From Abelmoschus esculentus (lineage: Eukaryota > Streptophyta > Magnoliopsida > Malvales > Malvaceae), in contig JAUCBN010000014.1 of the NCBI GenBank assembly GCA_035048815.1, forward strand, positions 20,443,501 through 20,507,500: a DNA stretch of 64,000 bases, given 5' to 3'. The notes below the pieces were generated by a model, which had not been told where the DNA came from, made no database searches, and was given only the letters and a program-made list of their open reading frames with translations. Every line of letters begins with the position of its first letter. Within the stretch, counting starts at the first letter, position 1. A program made the translations under genes and the position numbers. Positions 23,186-34,732 of this stretch are shown in pieces.

Positions 23186-24061
23186 TTAAACCTTGTCTTG
23201 ATCATCTTCCTCACTAATTGTTTCATCCATGTTGTCATTTCTTCTCCTTCCACAAAGCAAGATGAAGCCAAGCCAAAGGAGAGCTTTCACGACCCTAACC
23301 ATGCCGATTGTGACGGTCAAGTAATAGAGCCACCACCCGAGAAAATCAGCCATTTCAATGTCCAGGGACAGTTCTTTCTTAGCCTCAGCAACCACCAACA
23401 ATGACTCAACTTCATCCCTTAGCTTCCACCACCAGAGGGTACCGGCTGCCAACGTGATGGCGGTCCTATGAATCCACCTTTCTTCACTAACGCTGCCGAA
23501 GATTGAGTCATCCGCCACCGGTTTCACCACTGTTCTGAACCAAACAAGCATGGTCTCATGTAAGCCCAAGAAGAATATCATTCTACTGAAAAAACTCCTC
23601 TTAACGCCGAAACCGGCTCCGTCAACGCCTATCGCCACGCTTCCTTCGATCCCCAACCCAACGGAAACTTGCACGATGCATAAAACGATCCAAGCAATGT
23701 ACAAACGGGGCCGCCGATGAATGGTATCCGTTGACAACTCAGTCACCACCAACCCGAATTTCCCGGTCAAGCCATGTGCAAGAGCGACGACGCTGGCGGA
23801 TGTGACGAGAAAATAGATAAGAGCTGGATTGGCATTGAAGTAGAAAGACCATAGGAAAGACGGCGTCTCCGGTGTCGAATGGTCCATCACGGTGGCGTTT
23901 AAGACGTAGTTGACGTAGGAGAGCCTGGCGACGAGGAGGAAAGCTAGGGGAAGCCAAAGGCTGAGAAGGAGAACGGCGAGCAAGTGAAAGGGTTGTTTCA
24001 TGGTGGAAGAAGAGAGGAATTTCCTAGATTTCTGATAGAAATTATGCCACCAAAACCCCAT
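23186..24061 (-). CDS. Plant multi-pass membrane protein of unknown function (291 aa)
   Basis: A single exon of 291 aa starting MGFWWHNFYQKSRKF. Hydrophobic segments lie at about residues 26-48 (LLAVLLLSLWLPLAFLLVA), 79-98, 121-143 (IAWIVLCIVQVSVGLGI), 160-178 and 242-270 (WWLYYLTVTIGMVRVVKALL), so four to five membrane passes are likely. The tail is short, charged and acidic (MDETISEEDDQDKV). The family is recognisable only as one of the uncharacterised plant transmembrane proteins; no transporter or enzyme signature is seen. It converges with the gene at 21003. The gene is intact, and a TATA-like TATATAAA lies about 70 bp upstream. Confidence 0.8.
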   Translation of the reverse strand: MGFWWHNFYQKSRKFLSSSTMKQPFHLLAVLLLSLWLPLAFLLVARLSYVNYVLNATVMDHSTPETPSFLWSFYFNANPALIYFLVTSASVVALAHGLTGKFGLVVTELSTDTIHRRPRLYIAWIVLCIVQVSVGLGIEGSVAIGVDGAGFGVKRSFFSRMIFFLGLHETMLVWFRTVVKPVADDSIFGSVSEERWIHRTAITLAAGTLWWWKLRDEVESLLVVAEAKKELSLDIEMADFLGWWLYYLTVTIGMVRVVKALLWLGFILLCGRRRNDNMDETISEEDDQDKV

Positions 24062-24127
24062 TTTTTCCGCTCAAGAAATGTAGGAAAGATTTGAAAGAAA
24101 ACCTCTGCTGTTTGGGTGACAAGAAAA

Positions 24128-24135
24128 TTTATATA
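24128..24135 (-). promoter_or_regulatory. TATA-like box of the 291-aa membrane protein gene
   Basis: Reads TATATAAA on the minus strand, 67 bp before the start codon. The surrounding DNA is AT-rich, so chance occurrence is possible. Confidence 0.4.
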
Positions 24136-27100
24136 TTTTATACATTAAAAAGAAAAGGGTTGTTGCCACGTCCATACGTTAAATTAGTTGACACTAAGAC
24201 ATGGTATCTTATTATTCCATCTAAAATAAATTTTTTATATTTTATACATTAAACTTATTGTTTTATTTTAATTCAAATTTTATTGTATATTAATTATATT
24301 TAAATATATATCATATCCTTAATTTTTTAAACTATGATCATAATATTTAACCTTAAACTTTAAATACTAAATTTTAAACTCATTAATTTAAAATAAAACA
24401 TCAATAGAGACACGATTAACAGACGTATGATTTCCACCCTTAACCCAAAGGCAACGTGAACGCTAGAAGAAAGTAATTAATGTCCGATTACTTACTCTCC
24501 ATAGAGAGGACAAGGCTTCAATTAAGTTAACTTAATGATTAATTAATCCTATGGGTGTACGTACCTAAACTGATTGATCCATCTCTACTAACACTTGGAA
24601 TTTTAGTTACCATAAAAAGATATAATATTGCATATACAAAACCATGCTTGTCTCGTTGACAATGTATATATTCTATCTTCTTTATACACATGCATGTAGC
24701 ATTTTTAATGTAATTGTCAGCTAATTAGGTCACAAATATTTAATTCCTCGGGGATTGGGGACCATGATAATGGGATTAAACTAAATTACACAATAATTAA
24801 AGCTAATTAGAGAAGAATATGAGTCAAACAATGAGATTCAAACAAATTCAGTTGAAGATAGGGTCCATTTTGATGTAAAATAAAAAATGAATTTGATTGT
24901 TTATTTAAATAAAACGAATAAAGTTGTAGAAAATATTTTATGCACTGATGTTTTTTTTTAAAACGTTATAATTTTAATTTAGGGTTTGGGGATTTAAAAT
25001 TTAAGGATTATATGTTATAATTTAGGTGTTAAGGTTAACATGTTAAAATTATGAGATGAAATTGATATACTATAAAGCCTAAACAAGAAAGGTTTTTTTC
25101 TCTCTTCCTCATAGACATGCTACAGAAACATGTTTTCTTCACTGTTGCTCCAGTCCAGAGCATTAAGATGATAACAACAAAGCAATACTACCAGACAGCT
25201 TAATGAATAGATAGAAGACATTTGCACTGGAAAGGAACAGTTGCCCTAAAATGTCCTAGAAAGTAGAAAGATATATTGATACCAGACCAGGCACATAATT
25301 AAGAAAAACAAAGATCATCAACAAGCCCATTAAAGAACAAGATTCTTAAAAAGGTTACCTTAAAAACTGATTCCCTGTCCTCAATTCGAACTGTTGACCT
25401 GAAGACAAGATCAGTGGGTCAAATTCCATGAATTAACAAACATTAACCACAAGCAGTTGCATCTCTAAATTTCATGCTCAGAAATTATGACTACAGAGTT
25501 TACAAACATTGAAACCAAACTTTGAGAAGTAATATTTGTTCTCTTAAAATGAATCTTATCAAATTTTTTTCAATTAAAATCACTCGTGCATTTCCTTAGA
25601 TATTAAAATATGATTTTATTTCAATTGAATTATTTCTTAGTTACAAAATAAGATTGGTTATCATAATAAATCATAACAAACTCAAACCACATTTATGACG
25701 GGTATGATATTCAAAATTTTCCCGATGAGTAAGTATTGATGACCAGTTGATTAGAGCTGCTTACTTGCTCTTATCCCGTTCCCTTAAGTCTCAGGTTTAA
25801 GACCCATCAAGAGTATTCCTCTCCTTCTAAGTATAGGTAAAAACTAGGCTTTACAAAAAAAAATCAGTAAACTACAAGTGACCACATGTCGCTTTAATCA
25901 TCAGTATTTAATTAATTAATTTAAAGACTATAAATATATATATTATTAAAAATCTTTTAAGATTACGTCATTTAAAATATTAAAATTTTATTTTTAAAAA
26001 AGTAACATCTTATCTTATTTTTTATTTCATTTAATCAACTAACAATTAATACGATATCACTTTCGAAATTTATTAATCAAGTGGATAACACAAATAATAT
26101 GGATCGAAATGACATGTACATCGACTTAACAATAGAATAGGGATCTATTTGTTAGGAGAGATCAAATTATTTAATTTTAAAAATATAAAAAATTATTAAA
26201 TATTTAAATCGATAATATTTAATTTATTTAATATTTAAATTTATAATGGCTTTAATTATTTAATATCATTTTATTTTTAAAATATTTGATTCAGACTAAT
26301 CAATTAATAAATTAAATATTAATACTTAAAAATATTAGATATTTAAATATATTTTATTTTATATTATTTTTTATAACGATTTTAAGATTCTAATTTGAAT
26401 GTACGATAAAATAATGATTTAAATTATTTAAAAAATAATCTAAATCATTGAATCCAAGCTCTCTCTATATATATTTAATTTGATTGGTGCAAGTTACATT
26501 CAAGGATTATACTATGTGCTTTTCTTTTATAGACAAGGTAGGGGGAAATCATGTCATGAAATAACCATTTTCAAATCATCTTTTTGTTATTAAATTCCAC
26601 CCTATCAAATAAAAATGTGTTTCACATTGAATTACCTAATAATATATCATATATATGAGTTGTGATTTAGTGATATATAATATAAATTTTAAAGTTTCAT
26701 ACAATTTTTATTGTAAAATTAATAAAAATGAATGGTTGAAATTATTCGTAGATATTAATTTATTTTGTATATTTAAAAGTTTTAATTTTAATAATTATTC
26801 TAACAATTCAAAAAAACACGTAAAAATTTTAAGTTATATGTATCTTTAACTCATTATATATATGGGAAGCATACTTTGTAACTTTGATATACACATAAGC
26901 GTTTTAACTCAATTATTCATCTTAAAAACTAATTTAAATCAAATATCAAATTGTTATATATGACCTTTCCAAGTCACTTGAAATATTGATTCTGATTGAT
27001 TACGAATACTAACAAATTAAAGGGGACAAACAGGTTGGAGTAGGTTGGTCACCATCATGTCCTTCCCCGACTATCATATTTAATAAATTATTATTTATTT

Positions 27101-27286
27101 TATAAGTTAATTTTAATTATGTTTTTTCTGATAATTTTTATTTTATAAGTTAATTTCAATTATATATTTATTGAAATACACCAGGCTATCATATTATTAT
27201 AATTTTGGTAGACAAAGTTTCCATCTTCGTAAATTCACAACATTCGGCTCCAAATTTCATGATCATAACTTGTTGTCTCCCTCTTG
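24136..27286. other. Gene-poor AT-rich region with two small relics
   Basis: Largely AT-rich simple DNA. Two relics stand out. Minus-strand exon-like bits lie at about 25200-25405. A short segment at about 25725-25862 has a degenerate B-box-like aggtttaagaccc and ends in an A-run after ggctttac, as tRNA-derived SINEs do. No complete gene is seen. Confidence 0.4.
25200..25405 (-). pseudogene. Short unidentified exon-like remnant
   Basis: On the minus strand an acceptor (cttcag) is followed by codons for STVRIEDRESVFK and then a good donor (aag-gtaacc). Downstream, a second acceptor (ctag) opens a frame reading DILGQLFLSS. Joined, they suggest two small exons of one gene. No flanking exons were found and I do not recognise the family. 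Confidence 0.25.
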
Positions 27287-27294
27287 TATAAATA
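27287..27294 (+). promoter_or_regulatory. TATA box of the gibberellin 2-oxidase gene
   Basis: TATAAATA, 19 bp before the first ATG (27313) and 49 bp before the second (27343). The short distance makes the ATG at 27343 (MVVQSPVAV) the more likely real start, since transcription normally begins 25-35 bp after a TATA box. Confidence 0.6.
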
Positions 27295-27312
27295 GTAAGC
27301 ATCTCGTCCGCC

Positions 27313-28829
27313 ATGACTTCCAACTCTTATAGGCTACAGAAAATGGTGGTGCAATCGCCGGTTGCCGTGAGAACCAAGAAAACCAGGGCAGGAGGGATTC
27401 CTTCGGTTGACCTTTCTCTACATAGGTCCATGGTGTCGGAGCTGATCGTCCAAGCCTGCCAAAAATATGGATTCTTTAAGGTTATTAACCACGGCGTTCC
27501 TAGAGTGACAATATCCAGGTTGGAAGACGAGGGGGTTCGTTGCTTTGAACGACCGGCTAGTGACGTGCAACTTGAGGAGCCGGCTGGCAGTTTCGGTTAC
27601 GGTTCGAGGAACATCGGTCTCAATGGTGATAAGGGTGAGCTTGAGTATCTTCTTCTCCCCACCGATCCTTTTTCCGTTGTTGAAACATCCAAAACCATTT
27701 CCGATGAACCTCAAAATTTCAGGTACAATTATTTAATTATCATTTTCATTCGTGAAAAAGTAGTGTTGATACCGTGATAAAGTATAATATACTTCTGAAC
27801 AAAAAAATAGATAATTACGAATTTTAAATATAAACAATTAAAAAAATAAAAAAATACAATAACATATAGTCATGCACACTATGATTTGAAAATAGTATAG
27901 GAAGGTTGACCCAAGAGAGAAGTATAATTTAAACCATAAACAGTAGAGCAAATAGACAAGACATTTGGTTTCTGTTTATTAGGAGCGAGTCGAGTTTATA
28001 TAGTGTTGAGCTCAACTCGTTAAAAATTTAATTCGTTAAGAATTCGAGTCGAGTTTAAATCAAATTTATATTGTGTTATGTCTGATTAGCATCCGTTACT
28101 TGAATTCGCCAATATTGTTCAGATAATTTATTGCTTGGGACTTTCCAGTGTAGCTGCGAATGATTACATAAGAGCAGTAAGGGAGTTGGCAAGCGAGGTT
28201 CTTGATCTCGCGGCGGAGGGTCTACGACTCCATGACAAGTACGTCTTCAGCAAACTAATCAAACATGTCCAAAATGATTCCGTCTTAAGGTTCAACCATT
28301 ACCCTCCGCTCAAGACTTCAGAACCGTGCAAAGACACCGATGAAGTCGGATTCGGAGAGCATTCCGATCCTCAAATCCTCACCATTTTACGATCCAACGA
28401 TGTTGCCGGCCTCCAAATTGCTTTGCCTGACAGGGTTTGGATCCCAGTCCCTCCAGACCCCTACCAATTCTATGTCATCATCGGAGATACCTTGCGGGTC
28501 AGTCCATTTACTATTATAAAAATCCGATTATATGACATAATTTTGATGAAAATGGTATGCGTGACATTCACTAGGTTTTAACAAACGGAAGATTTACGAG
28601 CGTGAGACATAGGGCAATTGCAAACTCATCTCAGGTGTCAAGAATGTCGATCATGTACTTCGGAGCTCCTCCTCTCAACACAACCATATTCCCTCTCCCG
28701 GAATTGGTCTCACCAGAAAACCCGAGCCTCTTCAAGCCGTTCACTTGGGGTGACTATAAGGAAGCTGCCTACTCCTCACGCTTGGGGGATTGCCGTCTTG
28801 ACCATTTCAAGGCTTCATTCAACCAGTGA
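27313..28829 (+). CDS. Gibberellin 2-beta-dioxygenase (GA2ox6/GA2ox4-like)
   Basis: A 2-oxoglutarate/Fe(II) dioxygenase that inactivates bioactive C19 gibberellins by 2-beta-hydroxylation in the cytosol. Exons are 27313-27722, 28149-28497 and 28575-28829, all GT-AG and in phase, giving 337 aa (327 from the second ATG). Visible motifs: KYGFFKVINHGV in the DIOX_N domain; NIGLNGDKGELEYLLL, typical of GA2ox4/6; iron ligands His208 and Asp210 in GFGEHSDPQIL, and His265 in FTSVRHR; and Arg276-x-Ser278 (RMSIMYF) for 2-oxoglutarate. Three exons is the usual GA2ox structure. The segment between FER and FGYG (about 88-102) departs from the family consensus and lacks the usual K-AGP run, so activity is likely but not certain. 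A TATA box precedes the gene. Confidence 0.9.
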
Positions 28830-29152
28830 TTCGTTTCATAAACACATATGTAACGTGATACCTATTCAGCTTATAATAAAGTATGATTTTTGGCATAAAC
28901 AGTAAACACATTATTAAAAAGATGGGTTGAATGAATTTTATCTCAATCTTCAAAACAAATGCATCTTTTTCCGACCATCGAATTAATAAACACAAGAGAA
29001 ACCAAAAATTTATCGATTATTCTTAAACTACGAGGTGACGAATGACGATGTTTGCAAGAAACAGGGAACACAGGAAAAAAACACGAATTTAACGGAGGTG
29101 GAAATATTGATAATGCCAATAGGGGCCGGCATTAGTGAGATAAACGGGTCAT

Positions 29153-30458
29153 CTATACCTGCAATTGCATATAAATATCAGCATAAGAGAGTAGAGACTA
29201 GAAAGTATGAGAAGCAGAAGCTCAAAGACTATCAGAGGCATCTGCATGAGCTTACCTTGTTGGCGATGTTGTTTGAGAGCCAGTCCAGTCCTTCGTACAG
29301 TCCTTCACCAGATGTGGCACATGTGCTCTGGATATACCTGTGAAAACATATTATAAAGAGGAAATGTAAAGATCAACAAAAGAAGGGGGCTACATAGACA
29401 CACACACACACAGAGAGAGAAGAGAATTGTTTGTCTCACCAGTGGCGTTGGCGGAGGGAATGGAGGCCGAGCTTGTCGGTGATCTCAGCAGCATTCATTG
29501 CATTTGGAAGATCTTGCTTGTTAGCGAATACTAACAGCACAGCATCCCTCAACTCATCCTGCCAAATAATAAGTCAGATTTGCAGTCACTGGAATCATAA
29601 TGCTGGGAACAAGAATTTTTAAGCTCAAGTACCTCGTTCAACATCCTGTGCAACTCATCTCTAGCTTCAACCACACGGTCACGGTCATTGCTATCAACGA
29701 CAAAGATGAGTCCTTGCGTGTTTTGGAAATAATGTCTCCACAATGGTCGGATCTGTGTACAAAAAAGAGCAAATAGGCCAGCTAAATAATTAAGACAAAC
29801 ACAACAGCCCATAAATAAGTTTTTCATCGTTCCAACAGATCTAACAAGATCTAAGTTAAACTAAAAACATAAGGTTCAATTATGACTACACTAATTATCC
29901 ATATTTCATATACCAAAAGAAATCTAGCATGTGTTATCTCCTTTCACAGAACTGCACACACATTCATGTTATCAAGATACTTAATTGGTGACGGAATATA
30001 CGAAACAATAACAATCCCACCCATATGATCAATCATTCTCTATCATAAATAAAACATATCTGAGGACTCCGTAGATCTTTTTCTTTGATGCAAACTTTGC
30101 AATTATATTAACATGTTTGAATACAAACAAAACCATGTTACCTTGTCTTGGCCACCAACATCCCAAACGGTGAAGCTGATGTTCTTGTATTCAACGGTCT
30201 CAACATTGAATCCTACACGATTATAATATATAATAGTTAGCTATATCCTACTTCTAAACAAAATTCTTTAGGTTAAAAAATAAAAATTAAAAGGCAAAAA
30301 ATTGGCCTACCGATGGTGGGAATGGTGGTAACAATTTCTCCCAACTTCAGCTTGTAAAGAATGGTGGTTTTACCAGCAGCATCAAGACCAACCATCAGTA
30401 TACGCATCTCCTTTTTGGCAAAAAGCCGACTGAATAGCTTTGTAAAAGACAGTCCCAT
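29153..30458 (-). CDS. ARF1: ADP-ribosylation factor 1 (ARF1-type small GTPase)
   Basis: Exons on the minus strand: 30458-30311, 30212-30142, 29752-29633, 29558-29440 and 29337-29256, giving 180 aa, all GT-AG and in phase. Gly2 (MGLSF) is the myristoylation site. The P-loop is GLDAAGKT (24-31), switch II holds WDVGGQDK (66-73), and the guanine motifs are NKQD (126-129) and CATSG. The protein recruits COPI and clathrin adaptors at the Golgi when GTP-bound. It is near-identical to plant ARF1 throughout. The very end is uncertain: a donor follows ...NNIANK, and plant ARF1 usually adds one Ala from a last exon. The only simple continuation I find is an acceptor before gta-tag at 29158-29153 (Val then stop); reading through the donor would instead give VSSCRCL. 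A 5' UTR intron is likely between about 30470 and 30940. Confidence 0.94.
29398..29423. repeat. Compound CA/GA microsatellite in an ARF1 intron
   Basis: A run of CA units passes directly into a run of GA units in the intron between the last two readable ARF1 exons, close to the donor of the fourth exon. Confidence 0.85.
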
Positions 30459-31022
30459 TTTTTTCAAATCTGCCAAAAACACCAAAATCCACATCAATTC
30501 ACGAAGATCAGCAATTTAATTTGAAAAATAGAAATGAATCGTAGCATTCAAGATCAGAGCAGATCCGTCGGGCAGAATTCAGTAGCAACATAAGATCATT
30601 CGAGGAACAATTGCAAATCAAACAAGCCTAAAATGGACGGAATCAACATATAACAAATCTAAATCCGATCTATTGCGAGATGAAATCAATTCGAAAAATG
30701 TAGATCGACGAAAATGAACGAACTTACGACGCATCATATACTCAGATCAGATGAAATTACGCAACGGATTTGAAGATTCAAAGAATTCTAACAAACTTTC
30801 GAATCAAAATCGAAGCTCAAATCAGAAGAAAATTAAAGCAAATAAAAAAATTAAGGAAATAGTAAAAGAAAATTATAGCAAAATTAATTGAGAAGCTAAA
30901 CTTGCATGGTTTCGAGAGAAAGATAGCAAACTTGCCTGAGAAAAATCCGCAGCAGTTATTACCCGTGGTTGAACTTGAATGAAGATCCAAACAAAGGAGC
31001 TGATCAGATTTGGAGATTGGTG

Positions 31023-31030
31023 TATTTATA
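31023..31030 (-). promoter_or_regulatory. TATA box of ARF1
   Basis: Reads TATAAATA on the minus strand. It lies about 570 bp before the start codon, which fits a promoter followed by a non-coding first exon and a leader intron. Confidence 0.55.
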
Positions 31031-32385
31031 GATCCAAACAGGATCTTAGCTTTAGGTAACGTCGTCAATTTTTTCTTTGGTTTTGGGGAGTTTCGCAGTT
31101 TTTGCGATAGTTTAGCTGAGTGAATTGCAAAAATATCCCACTATAACCTAAATTCCTAAAATATCACACAAAACTATCAACATTGATAAACACCATTAAT
31201 ATTAAATATCAGTAATGTTAAGTATTGTTAAATATTATCAAACTAATTAATAAAAATTATAAATTTCGAGAACTTCACATGTAATTAATAATGATAAGTT
31301 GAGACTCTCTTTTATTAATTATACTGAGTTTTTGATATCTTTAATTTTTATTAATTAGTTTAATAATATTTAACGGTGTTCAATATTATTGATATTTAAT
31401 GATGTTCGATATTTATTATAAATTTTTTCTTAGAACTCATGGTACAAACACAATAAATTTTAAAAATATATATTTTAATCTTTTAATAAAACTCGTTAAT
31501 TTAAAAGTCAAGTTAGCAAACGTTTAAATATTTTGGAATATCAAAGGTAACTATTTTTAAATCTTTATGTTATAATATTTATTAATTTTTATTAGTAAAA
31601 TCATTATAGGATTCAGGATTAAAGTTAGTTAAATGAATTTTTTATATATGAATTATTTTGTTTAATTGGAATTTTAAATAGCATTAAAATTTTATTATTG
31701 ATTGATTTATAACAGTTTTAGTGTTTTTAGCATATAATTATTTAAAAAATAATATTTTTAAGAGTTGAAGATTTGTTTGTCACAAAGAACATAAAACTAT
31801 TAGTAATAATTAACGATTGTATACTTCGAACAATCACCCTCGAAGATATAGTTTATATTTTAAGGTCTCAATTTCAGACAGTCAAATAAATATTAGAAAT
31901 AAATATTATCTTAAAAAAATAAATATTAGAAATAAATATTATCTTAAAATTTACTGATTTTAGATGTTATTACTGAAAAACAGGAGAAGCGTTGAAAATA
32001 ATCTAAGGAGTCAACCACCTCTTTTTGCCTTGTTTCCGACAATAAATCTATCACCCGATCCACCCCCACTTCCTGTCATGTTATCTAAGGTTGTGTACTA
32101 ACAACCTCTCTTTAGAAATTATTATAGTTTCTGATTTCTTACATTTTCAATTGTTCACCATTTTCTTTTGAAAATTCGTTTCTTTCTTTTGGAATCTTAT
32201 ATAATTTTGAAAAATAAATTATTATAATTTCTGATTTTTTAAATGAAAAACTTTGTATGTATAATATATTCGAATTAAAAAAAATTACTCAAATTAAAAC
32301 ATGCGTATACTAAACATGATTGAATAGATAGGCGTGATTATAATTGCAAGTCGTAACAATAAAAAAATTAGATAAACCCCATTTT
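31031..32385. other. AT-rich intergenic DNA
   Basis: No gene seen. Short direct repeats such as ataaatattagaaataaatattatcttaaa (two adjacent near copies at about 31890-31940) are the only structure noticed. Confidence 0.4.
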
Positions 32386-32857
32386 GGGAAATTCTTGAAA
32401 ATATTGTTATTGAGAAAAATATTTCCTTGATTATTGATGTGAGAAAATTATTTTCTAAAATATTATGAACTCAACAATAATTTTAAAGGCGGGTCAGAAA
32501 GTATCCTCTTTGAACAGGGATTTCATTTGTTTTTATGCCTGTACTCTCTATTCACAGGTCTGCTTCGTTTTCTCTTTAATTTCAAACACCCGATGTTGAT
32601 ACTCTGCGTCTGCTGTTGCTCTGCCCTTTCACTGTACAGCCTATGCTCTGTGCGCTTGCAAGTTGGAAGATGGTGAAGTCGGAGCCAAAAAGCTCATTTT
32701 TACCTTTTGAGAATCAAGAATCCTGTTTAAAGATGGATCTTTTGGATCAGTTTTTTATTTTACTGTTCAAACATCAATATTCTAAAAAATAATTTTTTCA
32801 CATCAATATTCAGGGAAATATTTTTCCCAACAACAATATTTTCAAGAATTTTCTCCC
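32386..32857. mobile_element. MITE-like element with about 80-bp terminal inverted repeats
   Basis: The left arm, 32386-32464, begins gggaaattcttgaaaatatt, and the reverse complement of the right arm, 32776-32857, begins gggagaaaattcttgaaaat. The arms match at roughly 85-90% by eye over 80 bases. The 310-bp core is less AT-rich and has no transposase frame. Long inverted repeats on a short body suggest a Mutator-type or other non-autonomous DNA transposon. No convincing target duplication was found, so the superfamily is left open. Confidence 0.7.
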
Positions 32858-33186
32858 ATTTACTATATATTTTATGATTTTAATCAATTAAATTCATTTA
32901 TCTTATTTTTTTTAAAGTGAATAATTATATTTTATTTGTACGTGTAATTAAAAAATAAATAATTATTTTAAGATAAATAAATTGAATTAAATGAAGCATT
33001 GATCTAATAACTTCTCCATAAAAATAGTGTCCATTTTAATTATGAATCATAAGATCTAACCGCTACATTAAGAAAAAAACGCGTCTTGCTTCACGGTAGA
33101 TTTTATAGTTTTCCATGGCTTCTTCTTGTTTTGTCTGTCTTCCACTGTAGTCTGTAGGCCATAGCCTGCAAGCCATTACTTCCCCA
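32858..33186. other. Upstream region of the aspartic protease gene
   Basis: AT-rich DNA giving way to a promoter-like stretch. Nothing else seen. Confidence 0.35.
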
Positions 33187-33194
33187 TATAAATA
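33187..33194 (+). promoter_or_regulatory. TATA box of the PCS1-like protease gene
   Basis: TATAAATA, 63 bp upstream of the start codon, followed by a pyrimidine-rich leader. Confidence 0.65.
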
Positions 33195-33249
33195 CAACCC
33201 ACTATCCCCCTCCATTTTAAATCACTCTTCTTCTTCGTTTCATTCATCC

Positions 33250-34597
33250 ATGGCTGCTCTCTGCAAATCTCTCGGGTTACTCTTCTTTCTTCTTGCCTTC
33301 ATCGTTTCTCAAGCAAAGCAAATTCAAATTCAAAAGCAAAACGATACCATTTCCCTCTCGTTTCCTCTTACATCCTTCCGTTTCTCTCCTGATGTTGAAG
33401 TTCAGACTTTGAACCCTTCTTTAGTTTCGGTTTCCAGGCATGCACCGAGGCGGAGACCGGCACGGTCTTCGTCTTCGTCGTATAATTATAAGACGACGTT
33501 CAAGTATTCCATGGCTTTGATCGTGGCTTTACCGATTGGGACTCCGCCGCAGACTCAGCAGATGGTGTTAGACACCGGAAGCCAGCTCTCATGGATTCAG
33601 TGTCACAAGAAGGCTCCCAAAAAGCCGCCGCCAACGGCGTCGTTTGATCCTTCTCTTTCGTCTTCTTTCTCCGTGTTGCCGTGTAATCATCCTCTCTGTA
33701 AGCCGCGGATTCCAGATTTTACCCTCCCAACGTCGTGCGACCAGAACCGTTTGTGCCACTACTCTTACTTCTACGATGATGGAACACTCGCCGAGGGAAA
33801 CTTGGTCAGGGAAAAGTTCACCTTTTCACGTTCCCAGAGTACCCCTCCTTTGATCCTCGGTTGCGCCACCGATACCAGCGAGGACAAGGGTATTTTGGGG
33901 TTGAATCTCGGACACTTCTCCTTCGCTTCAGTCCAAAATCTCCAAGTTCTCCTACTGTGTACCGACTCGTCGGACCCAATCCGGGGTTTCTCCGACCGGG
34001 TCGTTTTACATCGGCGAAAACCCGAATTCCCACGGGTTTCGGTATATTAACCTTCTGGCTTTCCCTCAAAGCCGGCGCATGCCGAATATGGATCCTTTGG
34101 CTTACACACTCCCAATGCAAGGGATCCGAATAGGAGCCAAAAAACTGGCAATCCCCGTCCACGTTTTCCGACCCGACGCCGGAGGATCGGGACAAACCAT
34201 GATCGACTCCGGTTCGGAGTTCACTTACTTGGTGGACGAAGCCTACAACAAGGTGAGAGAAGAAGTTGTACGACTGGTCGGTCCAAGGCTTAAAAAGGGT
34301 TACGTGTACGGCGAAGTGGCCGACATGTGTTTCGACGGCAACCCGATTGAGATCAGCCGGTCGATAGGCGACCTGACATTCGAGTTCGAGAAAGGGGTTG
34401 AGATCACGGCTGATAAGCATCGGATTCTAGCTGACATCGGCGGTGGTGTCCACTGCTTGGGTATCGGACGTTCTAACATGCTCGGTGTTGCGAGCAATAT
34501 AATCGGTAACTTCCATCAACAGAATCTATGGGTTGAGTTTGATCTGTTGAATAGGAGAGTTGGATTCGGTAAGGCCGATTGTAGCAGATCATTATAA
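33250..34597 (+). pseudogene. PCS1-like pepsin-type aspartic protease with one frameshift
   Basis: An intronless plant A1 protease gene. The first frame gives a signal peptide (about 1-22, LGLLFFLLAFIVSQA), the N-terminal lobe with catalytic Asp108 in VLDTGSQLSW, and GILGLNLGHFSFAS. The frame then shifts by two bases at 33930/33931. Continuing in the new frame gives KISKFSYCVP, TGSFYIGENPNSHGFRYINL, the second catalytic site IDSGSEFTY (Asp codon at 34205), and ends GFGKADCSRSL. PCS1-type proteins (PROMOTION OF CELL SURVIVAL 1; ER-resident, anti-cell-death in gametes and embryos) have SQAKISKFSYC here, so a 2-base loss in the Gln codon explains it. Uncorrected, translation stops at about residue 266, losing the second Asp. 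All else is intact and promoter-like signals remain, so this is either a very recent pseudogene or a sequencing error. Confidence 0.88.
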
Positions 34598-34705
34598 CTT
34601 GTTAGTCCCTCCAGTGTTTTGTTTTTTGATCTGTCTCGTCCGTGCATGAGATGATGATGTTGAAGACCATGTGATTTGTTTTCGAGCCTTATCAAACAGC
34701 TGTTT

Positions 34706-34732
34706 CAGTTGCAGTTGCAGTTGCAGTTGCAG
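34706..34732. repeat. Hexanucleotide microsatellite
   Basis: CAGTTG repeated four and a half times in the 3' flank of the protease gene. Confidence 0.9.

Noticed and set aside
25732..25862. A functional tRNA gene
   Set aside because: Only a B-box-like word is present; no cloverleaf can be formed, so at most a SINE relic.
33818..34420. 200-codon minus-strand frame opposite the protease
   Set aside because: It is a shadow of the GC-rich coding strand, with no family similarity.
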